From: Marivirga harenae
Lineage (GTDB): Bacteria > Bacteroidota > Bacteroidia > Cytophagales > Cyclobacteriaceae
Length of the DNA: 64,000 bases
Reading direction: 5' to 3'
NCBI RefSeq assembly: GCF_030534335.1
Contig: NZ_CP130565.1
Location: forward strand, 703,501-767,500
A program made the position numbers and the translations under genes. This document shows, piece by piece, positions 52,225 through 62,705 of this stretch. The notes under the pieces were generated by a model, which did no database searches, was not told where the DNA came from, and worked only from the letters and a program-made list of their open reading frames with translations. Position 1 is the first letter of the stretch. Every line of letters begins with the position of its first letter.

Positions 52225-53397
52225 CTATTCTGCTACAGAAGCTTTAGCTATTCCCAAACTTTCAAAGTTAAAAACAGCTGTGAACCTAAGCGTTTCAGCC
52301 AACGGATTGTTTTGTTGGGTAGGGATTAAATATGAAAAATCTAATCCAAGCACCTGATACCTGAAGCCTAATCCAGCCGTGAAGTATTTTCTACCACCCT
52401 TGGTAGTGTGTTCATAAAAATAACCAGTACGCACTGCGAACACATTATTATACCAATACTCAACACCTGTTGAAATCGTGATTTCCCTTAATTCTTCTTG
52501 AAAACCTCCTGGCGCATCAGCAAAGGAACCGAACATTCCTTCCAATAAAGTTGCAGGGATAGTATCACTTTCATTTGGGGTCGGCACCATCAATTTATTA
52601 AAATCAAGTGCGACCGTCAGTTTATTGTACGGGTCCAACTCTGTTGTAAAAGCCGAGCCAATTTTAAGATTAATCGGTAGAAACTGCTCATTATCGTCAC
52701 CGCTGTATGATACTTTGTTGGCAATATTAGATATTTGTAAACCCGTAGAAAAGTCAGAGTCTTTTCCATTAACCAAAAGATCCTTGGTGTAAAGCAACCC
52801 TAAATCTACTCCTAGAGCCGTTGCTGGACTTGGGTTCGATTGATTGTTATTTGTGTAATTTCCGAATAAATTGGACCTTGCAAATTTACCGGTCAATGAT
52901 GCGCTAAGATTATCACTTAGCTTTCTAGAATAAGCAGCTGCTATAGAGAAATCTTTAGGAGAAAAATCTGTGCCAGTGCTACCATCATCGGTGAAAAATA
53001 TATTTCCCAAATCAAAATATTTCATTGAGATCCCCACTACTTGTTCTTTATCAATTCTGTAATAACCGCTTAGGTAAGATATGGACATATCAGTTACCCC
53101 AATACTCATCAACCAGGGTGAATAAGAAATCGAAGCTCCGACTTCATTTTCTACAAATGCCAAACGTGCTGCATTCCATTGCATGGCATTGGCGTCAGCA
53201 GATAGTGCAACACCTACATCACCCATCCCAGCTGATCGGGAATCAGGTGAAATTAATAAAAAAGGCATTGCTGTGGTAATTACATTTCGTTCGGCATCCT
53301 GACCTGAAACCGTTGTGGGTGGACCTGTGATTTGACCAACGGCAATTGTTGAAATGAATGTAATAATAGTGAAAAAAATTAATCTTGCTACTCGCAT
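52225..53397 (-). CDS. porV: Type IX secretion system outer-membrane protein PorV
   Basis: PorV (LptO) is a FadL-like beta-barrel that shuttles T9SS cargo from the translocon to the PorU sortase. The 390-aa protein has a signal peptide (1-21, ending VGQ), then the family opening AMPFLLISPDSRSAGMGDVG near residue 43, SADANAMQWNAARLAF and ISYSPWL. The C-terminal barrel strands end FRYQVLGLDFSYLIPTQ and LRFTAVFNFE. The gene follows porU by 26 bp, the usual porU-porV order. Confidence 0.95.
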   Translation of the reverse strand: MRVARLIFFTIITFISTIAVGQITGPPTTVSGQDAERNVITTAMPFLLISPDSRSAGMGDVGVALSADANAMQWNAARLAFVENEVGASISYSPWLMSIGVTDMSISYLSGYYRIDKEQVVGISMKYFDLGNIFFTDDGSTGTDFSPKDFSIAAAYSRKLSDNLSASLTGKFARSNLFGNYTNNNQSNPSPATALGVDLGLLYTKDLLVNGKDSDFSTGLQISNIANKVSYSGDDNEQFLPINLKIGSAFTTELDPYNKLTVALDFNKLMVPTPNESDTIPATLLEGMFGSFADAPGGFQEELREITISTGVEYWYNNVFAVRTGYFYEHTTKGGRKYFTAGLGFRYQVLGLDFSYLIPTQQNNPLAETLRFTAVFNFESLGIAKASVAE

Positions 53398-53423
53398 TTT
53401 ATCTTGATTTACTTCAAATATAC

Positions 53424-56400
53424 TTAATTGATTACAATTAGCTTTTTAAATTGGTTAGTTTTTGCATTATCTTCTATAGAACGTATAAAAACCCTGACAA
53501 AATATATTCCGGGTGAAAGATTTCTTCCATTTTCACCCCTCAAATCCCAAACGTCCTGTCTAAAATCTTCTTTCGTATTATAATTATATGAATAAACTTC
53601 TTGACCTTGGTTATTGAGAATCTGGTATTTAACCTCCATCTCTTTATTTCTTCTGTTTTGTCGGAGCTTAAAATTAACATTTTCTGATGCCGGATTCGGA
53701 AATATGGTGAAGTCCAAAATCGAGAGCTCATCATTGCCCACTACCTTAAACTCCACGGTTGACTTCGATTTATTATTAAATACATCCATAGCAGTTACCG
53801 TTATATAATGTTCACCTTTTGCTAAATCTGATACATTATAACTCAAACTTCCCTCTTGGTATGAATCACGATTATAATAAAAAAAGTCATTCAGTTTGAT
53901 CTCCTCTCCCCCATCCACATTAAATGTTATGCCCGGGTTTACATTACTATTGGAAATGCTAATGCCGTGTTCATCGAATAAATCTACTATTAATTCTACA
54001 TTGCTCCCAGTCTTACCACCGCTCACAAATTCCCGATCGTTCAAGTAAATATTGACATCAGGCCCAATATCATCTTGATTTGACATAGTAATACTTCCAC
54101 CGATCAAATAATCGTCATTAAAACCATTAGCATCTTCAAGTCCCTCCTTAGGTTTTGCATATAGGCTAAATTTTCCCTTTTCAATTTGATAATCTATTTC
54201 TTTTGGGACATAAAAAGTAAAACTAAAATTACCATTCTCTATCGTAGATTTCCCTCTATAAATCACCTGATCTAATTCGAGAAAATTGAATTCATTTTCT
54301 GAGGGATCAATTGTACTGCTTTCTTGTGGTTTATCGTAAAGTTCAGCAGTTAATTCTCCCCTAAAGCTGCTGATCATTTGACCTGCAGGATTTTCTACAA
54401 TCCCGCTAACTGAAATTTTTGACATACTGTTTAGAGTGTCTGCATTTCCCTTCTCATTTACTACCTCTTCAATTCTTAAATTATTTTTAGGCTCGGCCAA
54501 TGTTAATGCAGGGTCTCCCAATAGGATAAAATTTCTATTTTTCACTCCTACAATTCCAGAATTCTTGGTGTTCTTAATGATGTCTCCTAATTTTTTGGGT
54601 TCTCCACCATCTTCTTTGAACACATTTTTGAAAAAGGAGCGATTAAGGGTAGCATTTGAGCTCGATTCTACCGGTCGAGAAGTGGTCAAGAGTGCGATTG
54701 CACCTCCATCTTGCTTTAGCAACATTTCCTGTGCACCGGAGACTATGTTTGGATTATCAAATCTACCGTATTCACAAGTGGCTGTAACAAATAAAGGTAA
54801 TCGATCTAAATTAGTCCATTCGCTAACCATATTTTTAGAAAGTATTGACTCGTTGGTCCAGCTATTTTCAGATCCATGGCCAATGTAATTCACTATCAAA
54901 GCCCCTTTTTCCACCATATCATTAATGGCCTCACGCATTTTTGGTGAGCGCTGTGTACTTGCAAAAATCTCTTGTTCGAAAGCACCTAAATACAGCTTAT
55001 TGATGTTATAAAAACCAAAATTATCAATCACATATTCACTCAATATTTCTGAATCTCGGTGGAAAATATTACCGTCCTCATCGTCTGCAATAAAGTACAA
55101 ATCATTGCGCCACTTATTAAATGTGTGAGGATTAGTTTCATAATGAATTATCTTATTGACGGCACCAGTAGCCTCCTGAGCTGTCTTAGCTGGAATTCGA
55201 CCAATACCTACATCGATAGCATCTGTATTATTAAACTCCTCTTCCCAAATACCTTCCTCTTCATTCATAAAGCCATAAAAATCATCGGATGCGTAGGTAA
55301 AAACCGGGTGCAGTGAGTTTCTCGATTCATAGACAGGAACGAGATTCGTGTTATTAGCTACTCTATCTTTATAATCATATGATGCTGCTCCTAACATCAA
55401 CACATATTTCAATTTACCTGGGTTTCTTTTGTAATAATATCGTATATAATTTCGAATGGCAGAAACATCAGCCCTACCAGATCCAAATTCATTAAATATT
55501 TGACTAGTTTTTGCCACCTCTACCTTATAACCGTTGTGACTTCTTCGGAAATCAGCCAACTTAAGAGCCTGTTGAAAAAAATCATCATAGGAGATAATAA
55601 GGTATTCAGGAGAGCTAGTGGTTTTAATATTTTGACCACTTAGTATATTTATGAAATAAGGGTCATGGGCTGTTGACTTTTCAAAAACCACGAACTTTCT
55701 TTCATTGGGCTGGGTCTGAGAAAACACAAATTTTTGTCCTTGATAAACCAATTCTTCATAATTTAATAGATCTGTAACATCCCATACCGAATGATTTGTA
55801 TTTAGGCCTTGAATATTCAATTCATAATTACCAATCTGTTGGAAATCCCTGTTTCTAATCACCATCTGACCACCACCAATTTTTAATTGCTCTGGCACTG
55901 TCAGAAAAAGATAATCTAAATACCCATCAGATCTACCTGAACCTAACGGGTCATGTGAAATACCAACTGTAAGTTCATTGCTTGATAAAAGTGAACTAGT
56001 TAAAGTAGAATAATTGTTTATAATTTCTCCTTTTTGGCGATAGGGGAAAACAGTGAAATCAGAAACTTGGGGCATTTCAACGGAAGCCAAACCAAATTCA
56101 TTTATTGATATATTTAAATTAGCTGAATTATAGGTCTGTGCCATGTACTGAGTAGTTAGTGCAATTTCTCTTCCTGGCGCTAAATCATTTAATAAGTTAA
56201 AAGTAAAAGTCTGAGATCTATTTACATTAAATGATTCTCCAAACCACATCCTTCCAGAACGTAAAATATTAGTTTGATCAATTTCATGAAAATATACAGC
56301 ATCATACCAATCAATAACCCTATCGGGTTGTATATTGGTTGGGGATTTTGAGTCTATCGATTTAGTGCTCCCCGCATTTAAGTCGATAAAAAAGTATAAT

Positions 56401-56798
56401 GAATCACTGTATAAATTATTACTATATTGATAAGTCTCTTCCTCGAAACTGAAATTAATGTTCTGAACGGCATCAGCGTAGAAATAAATTACCTCATCGT
56501 TGTCAAAAGCATTATTATCATTTGCCTCTACTTTCACTGGAATTTCTTGAGGAGCATACGGATAGTTCACTGAATTCGATTGTGGAATATGTCCTCCAGG
56601 CATCCCGTAAACCTGAATGTTTTTAGGGTTTATTTCATTGGCATTATATCCAATTGACTCAAGAAATACTTTATCAATTTTATGGACTCCTTCCTGCAGA
56701 GTAGCCACTTTAATAATACCTTCTTTCTCTAAAATAGACTGGCTACTTAAAAAATGGAAGGAAAACGTGGTCAATATAATACTGAGAAAGTACTTCAT
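53424..56798 (-). CDS. porU: Type IX secretion system sortase PorU
   Basis: PorU is the surface C25 (gingipain-like) cysteine protease that removes the C-terminal sorting domain of T9SS cargo and joins the cargo to anionic lipopolysaccharide. The 1124-aa protein has a signal peptide (1-19), a large N-terminal part, and the caspase-like C25 domain (about 400-760). The catalytic dyad is visible as His641 in YIGHGSENSW and Cys675 in TATCEYGRF. A C-terminal T9SS-type domain (about 1035-1124) begins FTIFPNPASENVNF and ends KKLIVIN. It heads the porU-porV pair. Confidence 0.96.
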   Translation of the reverse strand: MKYFLSIILTTFSFHFLSSQSILEKEGIIKVATLQEGVHKIDKVFLESIGYNANEINPKNIQVYGMPGGHIPQSNSVNYPYAPQEIPVKVEANDNNAFDNDEVIYFYADAVQNINFSFEEETYQYSNNLYSDSLYFFIDLNAGSTKSIDSKSPTNIQPDRVIDWYDAVYFHEIDQTNILRSGRMWFGESFNVNRSQTFTFNLLNDLAPGREIALTTQYMAQTYNSANLNISINEFGLASVEMPQVSDFTVFPYRQKGEIINNYSTLTSSLLSSNELTVGISHDPLGSGRSDGYLDYLFLTVPEQLKIGGGQMVIRNRDFQQIGNYELNIQGLNTNHSVWDVTDLLNYEELVYQGQKFVFSQTQPNERKFVVFEKSTAHDPYFINILSGQNIKTTSSPEYLIISYDDFFQQALKLADFRRSHNGYKVEVAKTSQIFNEFGSGRADVSAIRNYIRYYYKRNPGKLKYVLMLGAASYDYKDRVANNTNLVPVYESRNSLHPVFTYASDDFYGFMNEEEGIWEEEFNNTDAIDVGIGRIPAKTAQEATGAVNKIIHYETNPHTFNKWRNDLYFIADDEDGNIFHRDSEILSEYVIDNFGFYNINKLYLGAFEQEIFASTQRSPKMREAINDMVEKGALIVNYIGHGSENSWTNESILSKNMVSEWTNLDRLPLFVTATCEYGRFDNPNIVSGAQEMLLKQDGGAIALLTTSRPVESSSNATLNRSFFKNVFKEDGGEPKKLGDIIKNTKNSGIVGVKNRNFILLGDPALTLAEPKNNLRIEEVVNEKGNADTLNSMSKISVSGIVENPAGQMISSFRGELTAELYDKPQESSTIDPSENEFNFLELDQVIYRGKSTIENGNFSFTFYVPKEIDYQIEKGKFSLYAKPKEGLEDANGFNDDYLIGGSITMSNQDDIGPDVNIYLNDREFVSGGKTGSNVELIVDLFDEHGISISNSNVNPGITFNVDGGEEIKLNDFFYYNRDSYQEGSLSYNVSDLAKGEHYITVTAMDVFNNKSKSTVEFKVVGNDELSILDFTIFPNPASENVNFKLRQNRRNKEMEVKYQILNNQGQEVYSYNYNTKEDFRQDVWDLRGENGRNLSPGIYFVRVFIRSIEDNAKTNQFKKLIVIN

Positions 56799-56844
56799 TT
56801 TTTTATTTAAACATTGAGCTAACAGTTATTACATAAAATTAATT

Positions 56845-57522
56845 TCATTTATTAAAGGCAAACTTAATCACTGATAATAGTATATAAAGCAGGATAACGA
56901 GTGGCACAGCTGAAAATTGAAAAAAACTTATTAAAACTATAGCCATCAGAATGGTGGTGTACCTAAAAATATTTTCACGAAAATTTAAGCTCTTAAATTT
57001 CAAAGCAATCATAGGGATTTCAGCTACCAGTAATAATGAAAAAACAACTGCAAAAATTAGTAACGAAGGCGTTTCAAATACAAATCCCAATGTTTCAAAC
57101 TCCTTTAAAAAAACCAGAAATCCAATGAACAAAGCATTGGCAGGAGTAGGTAATCCAATAAATTCCTCTGATTGACGGCTATCAATATTGAATTTTGCCA
57201 ATCTGAATGCTGAGAACACTGCAATCAAAAAGGCAGTGAAACTTAAAATTCCCGCGTCATTCATTTGTAAAAATTGGAAAAGCACATAAGAAGGTAAAAA
57301 ACCAAATGTTACCATATCAGCCAAAGAGTCTAGCTGCTTCCCAATTTCAGAATGAACTTTCAACAATCTAGCCAACATACCGTCCAAAAAATCGAAAAAT
57401 GCTGCTAACACAATGCAAAATGCCACCCATTCAAACTCAAATTGACTTGCAAAATACACACCCACTGCCCCTGTAAATAGGTTGGCCGCAGTGATTGTAT
57501 TAGGAATATTCTTTTTTATCAT
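56845..57522 (-). CDS. pssA: CDP-diacylglycerol--serine O-phosphatidyltransferase
   Basis: PssA makes phosphatidylserine from CDP-diacylglycerol and serine, leading to phosphatidylethanolamine. The 225-aa membrane protein has the CDP-alcohol phosphotransferase signature spread across DGMLARLLKVHSEIG and KQLDSLADMV (DG-AR-G-D-D, about 47-72), and five to six further helices. FLGLPTPANAL-like GLPTPANALFIGF is typical of the bacterial type II family. It lies 6 bp after the MBL hydrolase gene. Confidence 0.95.
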   Translation of the reverse strand: MIKKNIPNTITAANLFTGAVGVYFASQFEFEWVAFCIVLAAFFDFLDGMLARLLKVHSEIGKQLDSLADMVTFGFLPSYVLFQFLQMNDAGILSFTAFLIAVFSAFRLAKFNIDSRQSEEFIGLPTPANALFIGFLVFLKEFETLGFVFETPSLLIFAVVFSLLLVAEIPMIALKFKSLNFRENIFRYTTILMAIVLISFFQFSAVPLVILLYILLSVIKFAFNK

Positions 57523-57528
57523 AATATT

Positions 57529-58173
57529 CTATTTGATGGCACAGAAAGGATTACTTACTTTTTCTTTACCCAAAGTAGTTTCAGGGCCATGTCCACAATA
57601 AACTTTTACGTCATCATGATATTTAAATAGTTTGTTTTGAATGCTACTAATTAAAGTATCATGATCTCCTCCTGGGAGATCAGTTCTTCCTATGCTACCA
57701 TCAAACAATACATCTCCTCCAATAAACACCTTTTCAGCTTCATTCATAAAACCTATGTGTCCTGGAGCGTGTCCCGGCAAGAACAATACTTTGAATTCAA
57801 TATCACCTATTTTGTGAGTATCGCCTTCCTTCAAAAAGTGATCTGGCTGGCTAGGTTGGTAATTTGCAAAACCATAGGCGGCAGAATAAGTGGGGACAGC
57901 TTCTAATGTTGGTAAATCCTTTTCATGCATATACAACTCCACTCCAAACTTATCTTTCACAAATGCATTACCCAGCACATGATCAATGTGACAATGGGTA
58001 TTTATTAATTGTGTTACATTTAATCCTTCAGCTTTTATGAAATTAACCAGTTCGTCCTGCTCGTAGCCTTCGTAACAACCTGGATCTATAATTGCTGCAT
58101 TTTTATTGTTATCATAAACCACATAGGTATTTTCCATAAATGGGCTAAAAACAAATTGCTTTATGTTTATCAT
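57529..58173 (-). CDS. MBL-fold metallo-hydrolase (glyoxalase II-like)
   Basis: A 214-aa metallo-beta-lactamase-fold hydrolase. The zinc motif HCHIDH is in INTHCHIDHVLGNAF near residue 60, with further ligands in LPGHAPGHIGF (His about 135), FIGGDVLFDGSIGRTDLPGGD (Asp about 154; split as FIGGDVLFDGS and IGRTDLPGGD) and YCGHGPETTLG (His near 197). This set fits the glyoxalase II / YcbL-like group, which hydrolyses thioesters; the substrate is not certain. It starts the pair with pssA. Confidence 0.93.
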   Translation of the reverse strand: MINIKQFVFSPFMENTYVVYDNNKNAAIIDPGCYEGYEQDELVNFIKAEGLNVTQLINTHCHIDHVLGNAFVKDKFGVELYMHEKDLPTLEAVPTYSAAYGFANYQPSQPDHFLKEGDTHKIGDIEFKVLFLPGHAPGHIGFMNEAEKVFIGGDVLFDGSIGRTDLPGGDHDTLISSIQNKLFKYHDDVKVYCGHGPETTLGKEKVSNPFCAIK

Positions 58174-58335
58174 TTCCTTAAAGTTTAGTGCAAATTTGTT
58201 GAAATTAAAACTGATTGCCTAAAATTAGGATTACTAAATAAAATCTTAAAAAACAGTGGTAATAAAAATAAGGTAATTTAAACTTTAATGTGGTTAATAT
58301 TCTTATTATATCATTCCAAAAAATCCATTTAGAAT

Positions 58336-59394
58336 ATGCAAATTGATTACATCATTGTGGGGCATGGATTGGCCTCTGTAGCGGTCGTTGAACATCTCAA
58401 AAAATATAATAAGTCATTCTTAGTGTTCTCAGATGAAAATCCAAACTCTAGCTCTAAAGTGGCGGCAGGCCTGTACAATCCTGTGACAGGCAGGAAAATG
58501 AAGCAAACCTGGAAAGCGGCTGAGCTATTTCCATATTTAGAACAGTTCTATACCAAGTTGGAAAATTCATTGCAAGCAAAATTCCTTCACAAAAGAACTA
58601 TTTACAGGCCTTTTTTATCCTTGGAAGACCAGAATGATTGGATGTCAAGAACAGAAACAAATGATGTCTTCGTTACAGCAACTTACACTAAACCAAATTT
58701 CCAGGCATATATAAAAGATCAGTTCGGTGGAATTCTACTAAACAACAGCGGGTTTCTGGATGTGAAAGAAATGTTAGAGCACCACAAGAATAGGTTAGTT
58801 TTAGATCGGCAATTTATAAATGAACGAATAGATTTTAATTTAATAGAAGTACAGAAAGAAAAAATCAAATACAAGAAAATAGAAAGCAAAAACATAATCT
58901 TTTGCGATGGCCCATTAAGTCAAAATCCGTTTTTTAATTGGTTGCCAACCGCCCCAGTTAAGGGAGAAATCCTTCATATAAAAACCGAAAAGCCTCTTCC
59001 AGAAGAAATTATTTTCAATAGAGGAGTTTTTTTAGTTAAGAATCCGCAACAGGATTTCTACAGAGTTGGTGCTACTTATGAATGGAAGAAACTAGACTAT
59101 GAACCAACTACAAAAGCAAGAAAGCAATTGACAGATAAACTGGATGATCTTTTAAAATTAGAATATGAAATTATAGAACAAGTAGCTGGAATTAGGCCCG
59201 CATCCAAAGACAGGCGACCCCTAATAGGAAACCATCCGGAATTGAAGAACGTATTTATATTCAATGGATTAGGAACTAAGGGCGTTTCTCTTGCACCATT
59301 TTTTGCCAATGAATTTGTTGAATCAATAATTAATTCAAAAAAATTGAACGATGAAGTAAACATAAATCGTTATTATCCATTATATTCAAGTTAG
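58336..59394 (+). CDS. DAO-family FAD-dependent oxidoreductase
   Basis: A 352-aa flavoprotein of the D-amino-acid-oxidase (GlyOx) fold. The dinucleotide-binding start is DYIIVGHGLASVAVVEHL (a GxGxx(G) variant with GHGLAS), then SSKVAAGLYNPVTGRK near residue 45. The C-terminal family block is EQVAGIRPASKDRRPLIGNH (about 283-302), followed by FNGLGTKGVSLAPF. Such proteins oxidise an amine or amino acid; some take part in tRNA modification (MnmC-like) but no such domain is fused. It starts 1 bp before the next gene, so they are co-transcribed. Confidence 0.88.
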   Translation: MQIDYIIVGHGLASVAVVEHLKKYNKSFLVFSDENPNSSSKVAAGLYNPVTGRKMKQTWKAAELFPYLEQFYTKLENSLQAKFLHKRTIYRPFLSLEDQNDWMSRTETNDVFVTATYTKPNFQAYIKDQFGGILLNNSGFLDVKEMLEHHKNRLVLDRQFINERIDFNLIEVQKEKIKYKKIESKNIIFCDGPLSQNPFFNWLPTAPVKGEILHIKTEKPLPEEIIFNRGVFLVKNPQQDFYRVGATYEWKKLDYEPTTKARKQLTDKLDDLLKLEYEIIEQVAGIRPASKDRRPLIGNHPELKNVFIFNGLGTKGVSLAPFFANEFVESIINSKKLNDEVNINRYYPLYSS

Positions 59395-59395
59395 T

Positions 59396-62300
59396 ATGAT
59401 CAGAAGTTTCTTAAAATATGCTTTAGTTTTTTTAGGCTTTACTTTAATGTTAATGCCCAAGCTGTCATTCTCGCAAAATAGCGAGGAAACTTTTGGCAAG
59501 AGTAGAATCCAATATCGCTATTTTGAATGGAAGTATTATAGTACTCCACACTTTGATATTTATTATTACTACGGTGGTCAAAAATTAGCAAAGCAATTGG
59601 CAGAAAATATTGAAGAAGATTTTTTGCGTATTACTGACATAATGGGTTATGCTCCTTACAGCAAAACGAAAATTTTCCTGTTCAATAGCAACCTAGATTA
59701 TAATCAAAGCAATGTTGGTCTTAATGAAGCACAATTTGACATAAGTGGACAAACCAACTTCTTAAAAACACATATAGAATTAGCTTTTTCTGGCTCCTAC
59801 CAAGAATTTAAAGACGAACTCATCTACAAAGTTTCTAAGCTTTATGTCAAGGATATGTTGTTTGGAGGTGGTTTGGTTTCGGAGGTTTTTCAATCAAATG
59901 CATTATTTACTGTTCCCGATTGGTTTATTAGCGGAATTGCAGCCTATATCGCGTACGGCTGGAGTGCTGAAATGGACGATTTCGTAAGGAATTTCTTGGT
60001 TGACCATAGTGCGAAGCAAATTGATAAACTAGAAGGTAAAGAAGCGGAACTTGCAGGTCAATCTATATGGAATTTTATTTCAGAAAAATACGGGCGAATT
60101 AATATTTCCAATACCTTAAATTTAACAAGGATTATCCGAAATGAGGAGAAAAGTATCACCAATACACTGGGTATTCCTTTCAAAGCATTTCTATCCGAAT
60201 ACAGATACTTCTATCTTAATAATTTTTCAGGTATGGAAACAGAAAAACCCTCAAAGAAAAACCAGATTTCCAAACCCTGGCAGGGAGATTTGAATTATAG
60301 CTCTAAAATAAGCCCTAATGGTGATTATTTAGCTTATTCCATCAATAACCGAGGACGATTTAAAATTAAGTTGAGGGAAATAAGTACTGGAAATGAAAAA
60401 ACAATTTTTAAAGGAGGCCAAAGGAGACTTGAAGAATTTGAGGATACATTTGCACCTGCCATGGACTGGGGGGATAGCACGACCTTGGGTATTGTAAGTT
60501 ATGAAAGAGGTGTGAATTATTTGTATTTATATGACCCGTACTCCAAGAAATTTCAGAAAAGAGACTTACGAAGATTTGATCAAGTCAACCAAATCAACAT
60601 TTACCCCAATGGAAAAACTGCTGTAGTCAGTGCTAATATTAATGCGCAGTCTGACTTGTACTTAATAAGCACCGGAAGACCTAATATAAGAAGGTTAACT
60701 AATGATGTTTTTGATGACTTAGATCCTGCTTTTATACCAGATACAAAACGTATTGTCTTCTCATCCAACAGAAGTTCTGATACCATCTCAACTGAAAATA
60801 ACTATAAGGACTTGACTAAAAATTTCAATCTATTTGAATTAGACATCGATGAGCCAAATCAGTTAAACCAACTTACCAAAGATTTTGGGCAAAACTCAAA
60901 AATTGTCATCCCAGACAGCACCGCTATTTATTATGTTAGTGATAAGTCAGGGATTAATAATTTGTACAAATTTGACACCGAGAAAGGGACTTCTAGACAA
61001 ATTACCGCTTACGGTACAGGGATTCTAAATTATGACATAAGACCTGAATTCAATTATTTTTCATTTGTATTAGACCAAAGCGGGGAACATAGATTTTTCT
61101 TTAGGAATGACTTCTCTGGAAATGAAGCAAAGTTTTTACCTTCTACACTTCGCAAGCAAGTTCAATTAAGTAGAAAGCTAAGCAGTGAAGCATCAAAACA
61201 AAGTAAAATCCCTGCTAGAAGCAATGAATTAGAAATCAATACCAAATCTGATTTCAAGAAAGATTCATCTCTGTCTAGCCTGCAAAAGAAATTAAACCAA
61301 ACGGATGAATCTACTACTAAACTAGATGCTGATAATTTCGACTTCGAACAACAACAGTTTGAGCAAGAAAAGAAGCAAAGTTCCTTATTGAAGAATTTAA
61401 GTAAGCTTAGAAATACAGCTAGTATGATGGGCCCCTTTGATTATGAGCCAACATTTACAACTAATAATATAACTGCCTCTTGGAATATAGACCCTCTTAT
61501 TGGACTTACCATGTACTCCAGGTATCAGATGAATGATTTACGTGAAAACAATAAATTCTATGGTGGATTTGATGTATCACTACAAGATTTCAAGAGTGGT
61601 TCTATATTTGGTGAATATCAATATCTTGAAAGATTGGTCGATTATAGTGTCAGGTTTGAAAGAGAAGTTTATGCTACAAAATTGGACGATAGATTCACTG
61701 ACCAAACCTATTCACTTAACAACTTTAGTTTTGGAGGAGCCTACCCTTTTTCAAATAATAGTAGAATTAGTGTTAAGCCTCATATCGTATACCAACAATT
61801 TATTGAAAGCAGTTTTAATGTCTTAACTCAACAAAACAATTTGGAGAAAGATCCACTGCGCAATGACTTGCTCTTTGGAGGCAAAATCGAATATGTTTAT
61901 GATAATTCGGAGCCATTGGGATTAAACATGAGACAAGGTTTAAGGGGGAAAATTGCTTTTGAAAATTATACTGGTGGCTTTAATGCAGGTGAATCATTCA
62001 GTAAGCTATACATTGATGTCAGAAATTATCAGAAAGTATTTAGAGAAATAACCTTTGCCAGCAGACTTTACGCAGGTGGATTCTTTGGCCAAAATTCACC
62101 ATACTATATGTTGGGTGGAGTTGAAAACTGGGTTTTTAGAAGAGTCAACCAACCGCCTACTGGAGCCGAAATTACACCTGAGGAAAATCCACTTGCCTTA
62201 ACCTCCACAGAGAGTCCCATCTATAACTCTAATATTTTGTTTCATGAATTTGTTACTGGTTTAAGAGGTTTCCAACTGAATGAATTTAGCGGAAAAAATG

Positions 62301-62653
62301 TGATACTTCTGAGTAATGAATTGCGATTTCCACTGTTTAGAGTTTTAAGTAATAATTCGATGTCATCAAATTTTGCTAGAAACTTTCAACTTATAGGATT
62401 TTATGACATTGGAACTGCATGGTTAGGTGGAAGTCCTTGGGATCAAGACAATAGCATTAACCGCCAAAATATTGAAACCAATAACTTTAAGGCGGTAATA
62501 AGAAATTACAAAAACCCTTGGTTGTCTTCCCTTGGTTTAGGATTGAGAACCACCTTATTAGGCTATTATTTAAGACTTGATTATGCTTACCCAATTGAAG
62601 ACTATATAGTTCAAGATCCAAAACTGAGTCTAAGTATCGGTTATGATTTTTAA
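59396..62653 (+). CDS. TolB-like propeller plus C-terminal beta-barrel outer membrane protein
   Basis: A 1085-aa exported protein with a signal peptide (1-26, ending SFSQ). Residues about 40-280 resemble a gluzincin/MA-like domain, but no HExxH is visible. A TolB/PD40 beta-propeller follows at about 290-590 (SPNGDYLAYSINNRGRFKIK, RLTNDVFDDLDPAF, IVFSSNRSSD). After a charged linker (about 600-680), a C-terminal beta-barrel of the Omp85/surface-antigen type starts near 690 and ends LSLSIGYDF, with the terminal Phe that BAM recognises. An LRGF-like motif (LRGFQLNEFSG) supports this. The role is unknown. It is the second gene after the DAO-family protein, spaced 1 bp. Confidence 0.85.
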   Translation: MIRSFLKYALVFLGFTLMLMPKLSFSQNSEETFGKSRIQYRYFEWKYYSTPHFDIYYYYGGQKLAKQLAENIEEDFLRITDIMGYAPYSKTKIFLFNSNLDYNQSNVGLNEAQFDISGQTNFLKTHIELAFSGSYQEFKDELIYKVSKLYVKDMLFGGGLVSEVFQSNALFTVPDWFISGIAAYIAYGWSAEMDDFVRNFLVDHSAKQIDKLEGKEAELAGQSIWNFISEKYGRINISNTLNLTRIIRNEEKSITNTLGIPFKAFLSEYRYFYLNNFSGMETEKPSKKNQISKPWQGDLNYSSKISPNGDYLAYSINNRGRFKIKLREISTGNEKTIFKGGQRRLEEFEDTFAPAMDWGDSTTLGIVSYERGVNYLYLYDPYSKKFQKRDLRRFDQVNQINIYPNGKTAVVSANINAQSDLYLISTGRPNIRRLTNDVFDDLDPAFIPDTKRIVFSSNRSSDTISTENNYKDLTKNFNLFELDIDEPNQLNQLTKDFGQNSKIVIPDSTAIYYVSDKSGINNLYKFDTEKGTSRQITAYGTGILNYDIRPEFNYFSFVLDQSGEHRFFFRNDFSGNEAKFLPSTLRKQVQLSRKLSSEASKQSKIPARSNELEINTKSDFKKDSSLSSLQKKLNQTDESTTKLDADNFDFEQQQFEQEKKQSSLLKNLSKLRNTASMMGPFDYEPTFTTNNITASWNIDPLIGLTMYSRYQMNDLRENNKFYGGFDVSLQDFKSGSIFGEYQYLERLVDYSVRFEREVYATKLDDRFTDQTYSLNNFSFGGAYPFSNNSRISVKPHIVYQQFIESSFNVLTQQNNLEKDPLRNDLLFGGKIEYVYDNSEPLGLNMRQGLRGKIAFENYTGGFNAGESFSKLYIDVRNYQKVFREITFASRLYAGGFFGQNSPYYMLGGVENWVFRRVNQPPTGAEITPEENPLALTSTESPIYNSNILFHEFVTGLRGFQLNEFSGKNVILLSNELRFPLFRVLSNNSMSSNFARNFQLIGFYDIGTAWLGGSPWDQDNSINRQNIETNNFKAVIRNYKNPWLSSLGLGLRTTLLGYYLRLDYAYPIEDYIVQDPKLSLSIGYDF

Positions 62654-62705
62654 TTAAATCCTTTTTGCTTACAATTAAGTTCTCGAATCCTATTAATTTT
62701 ACCCC

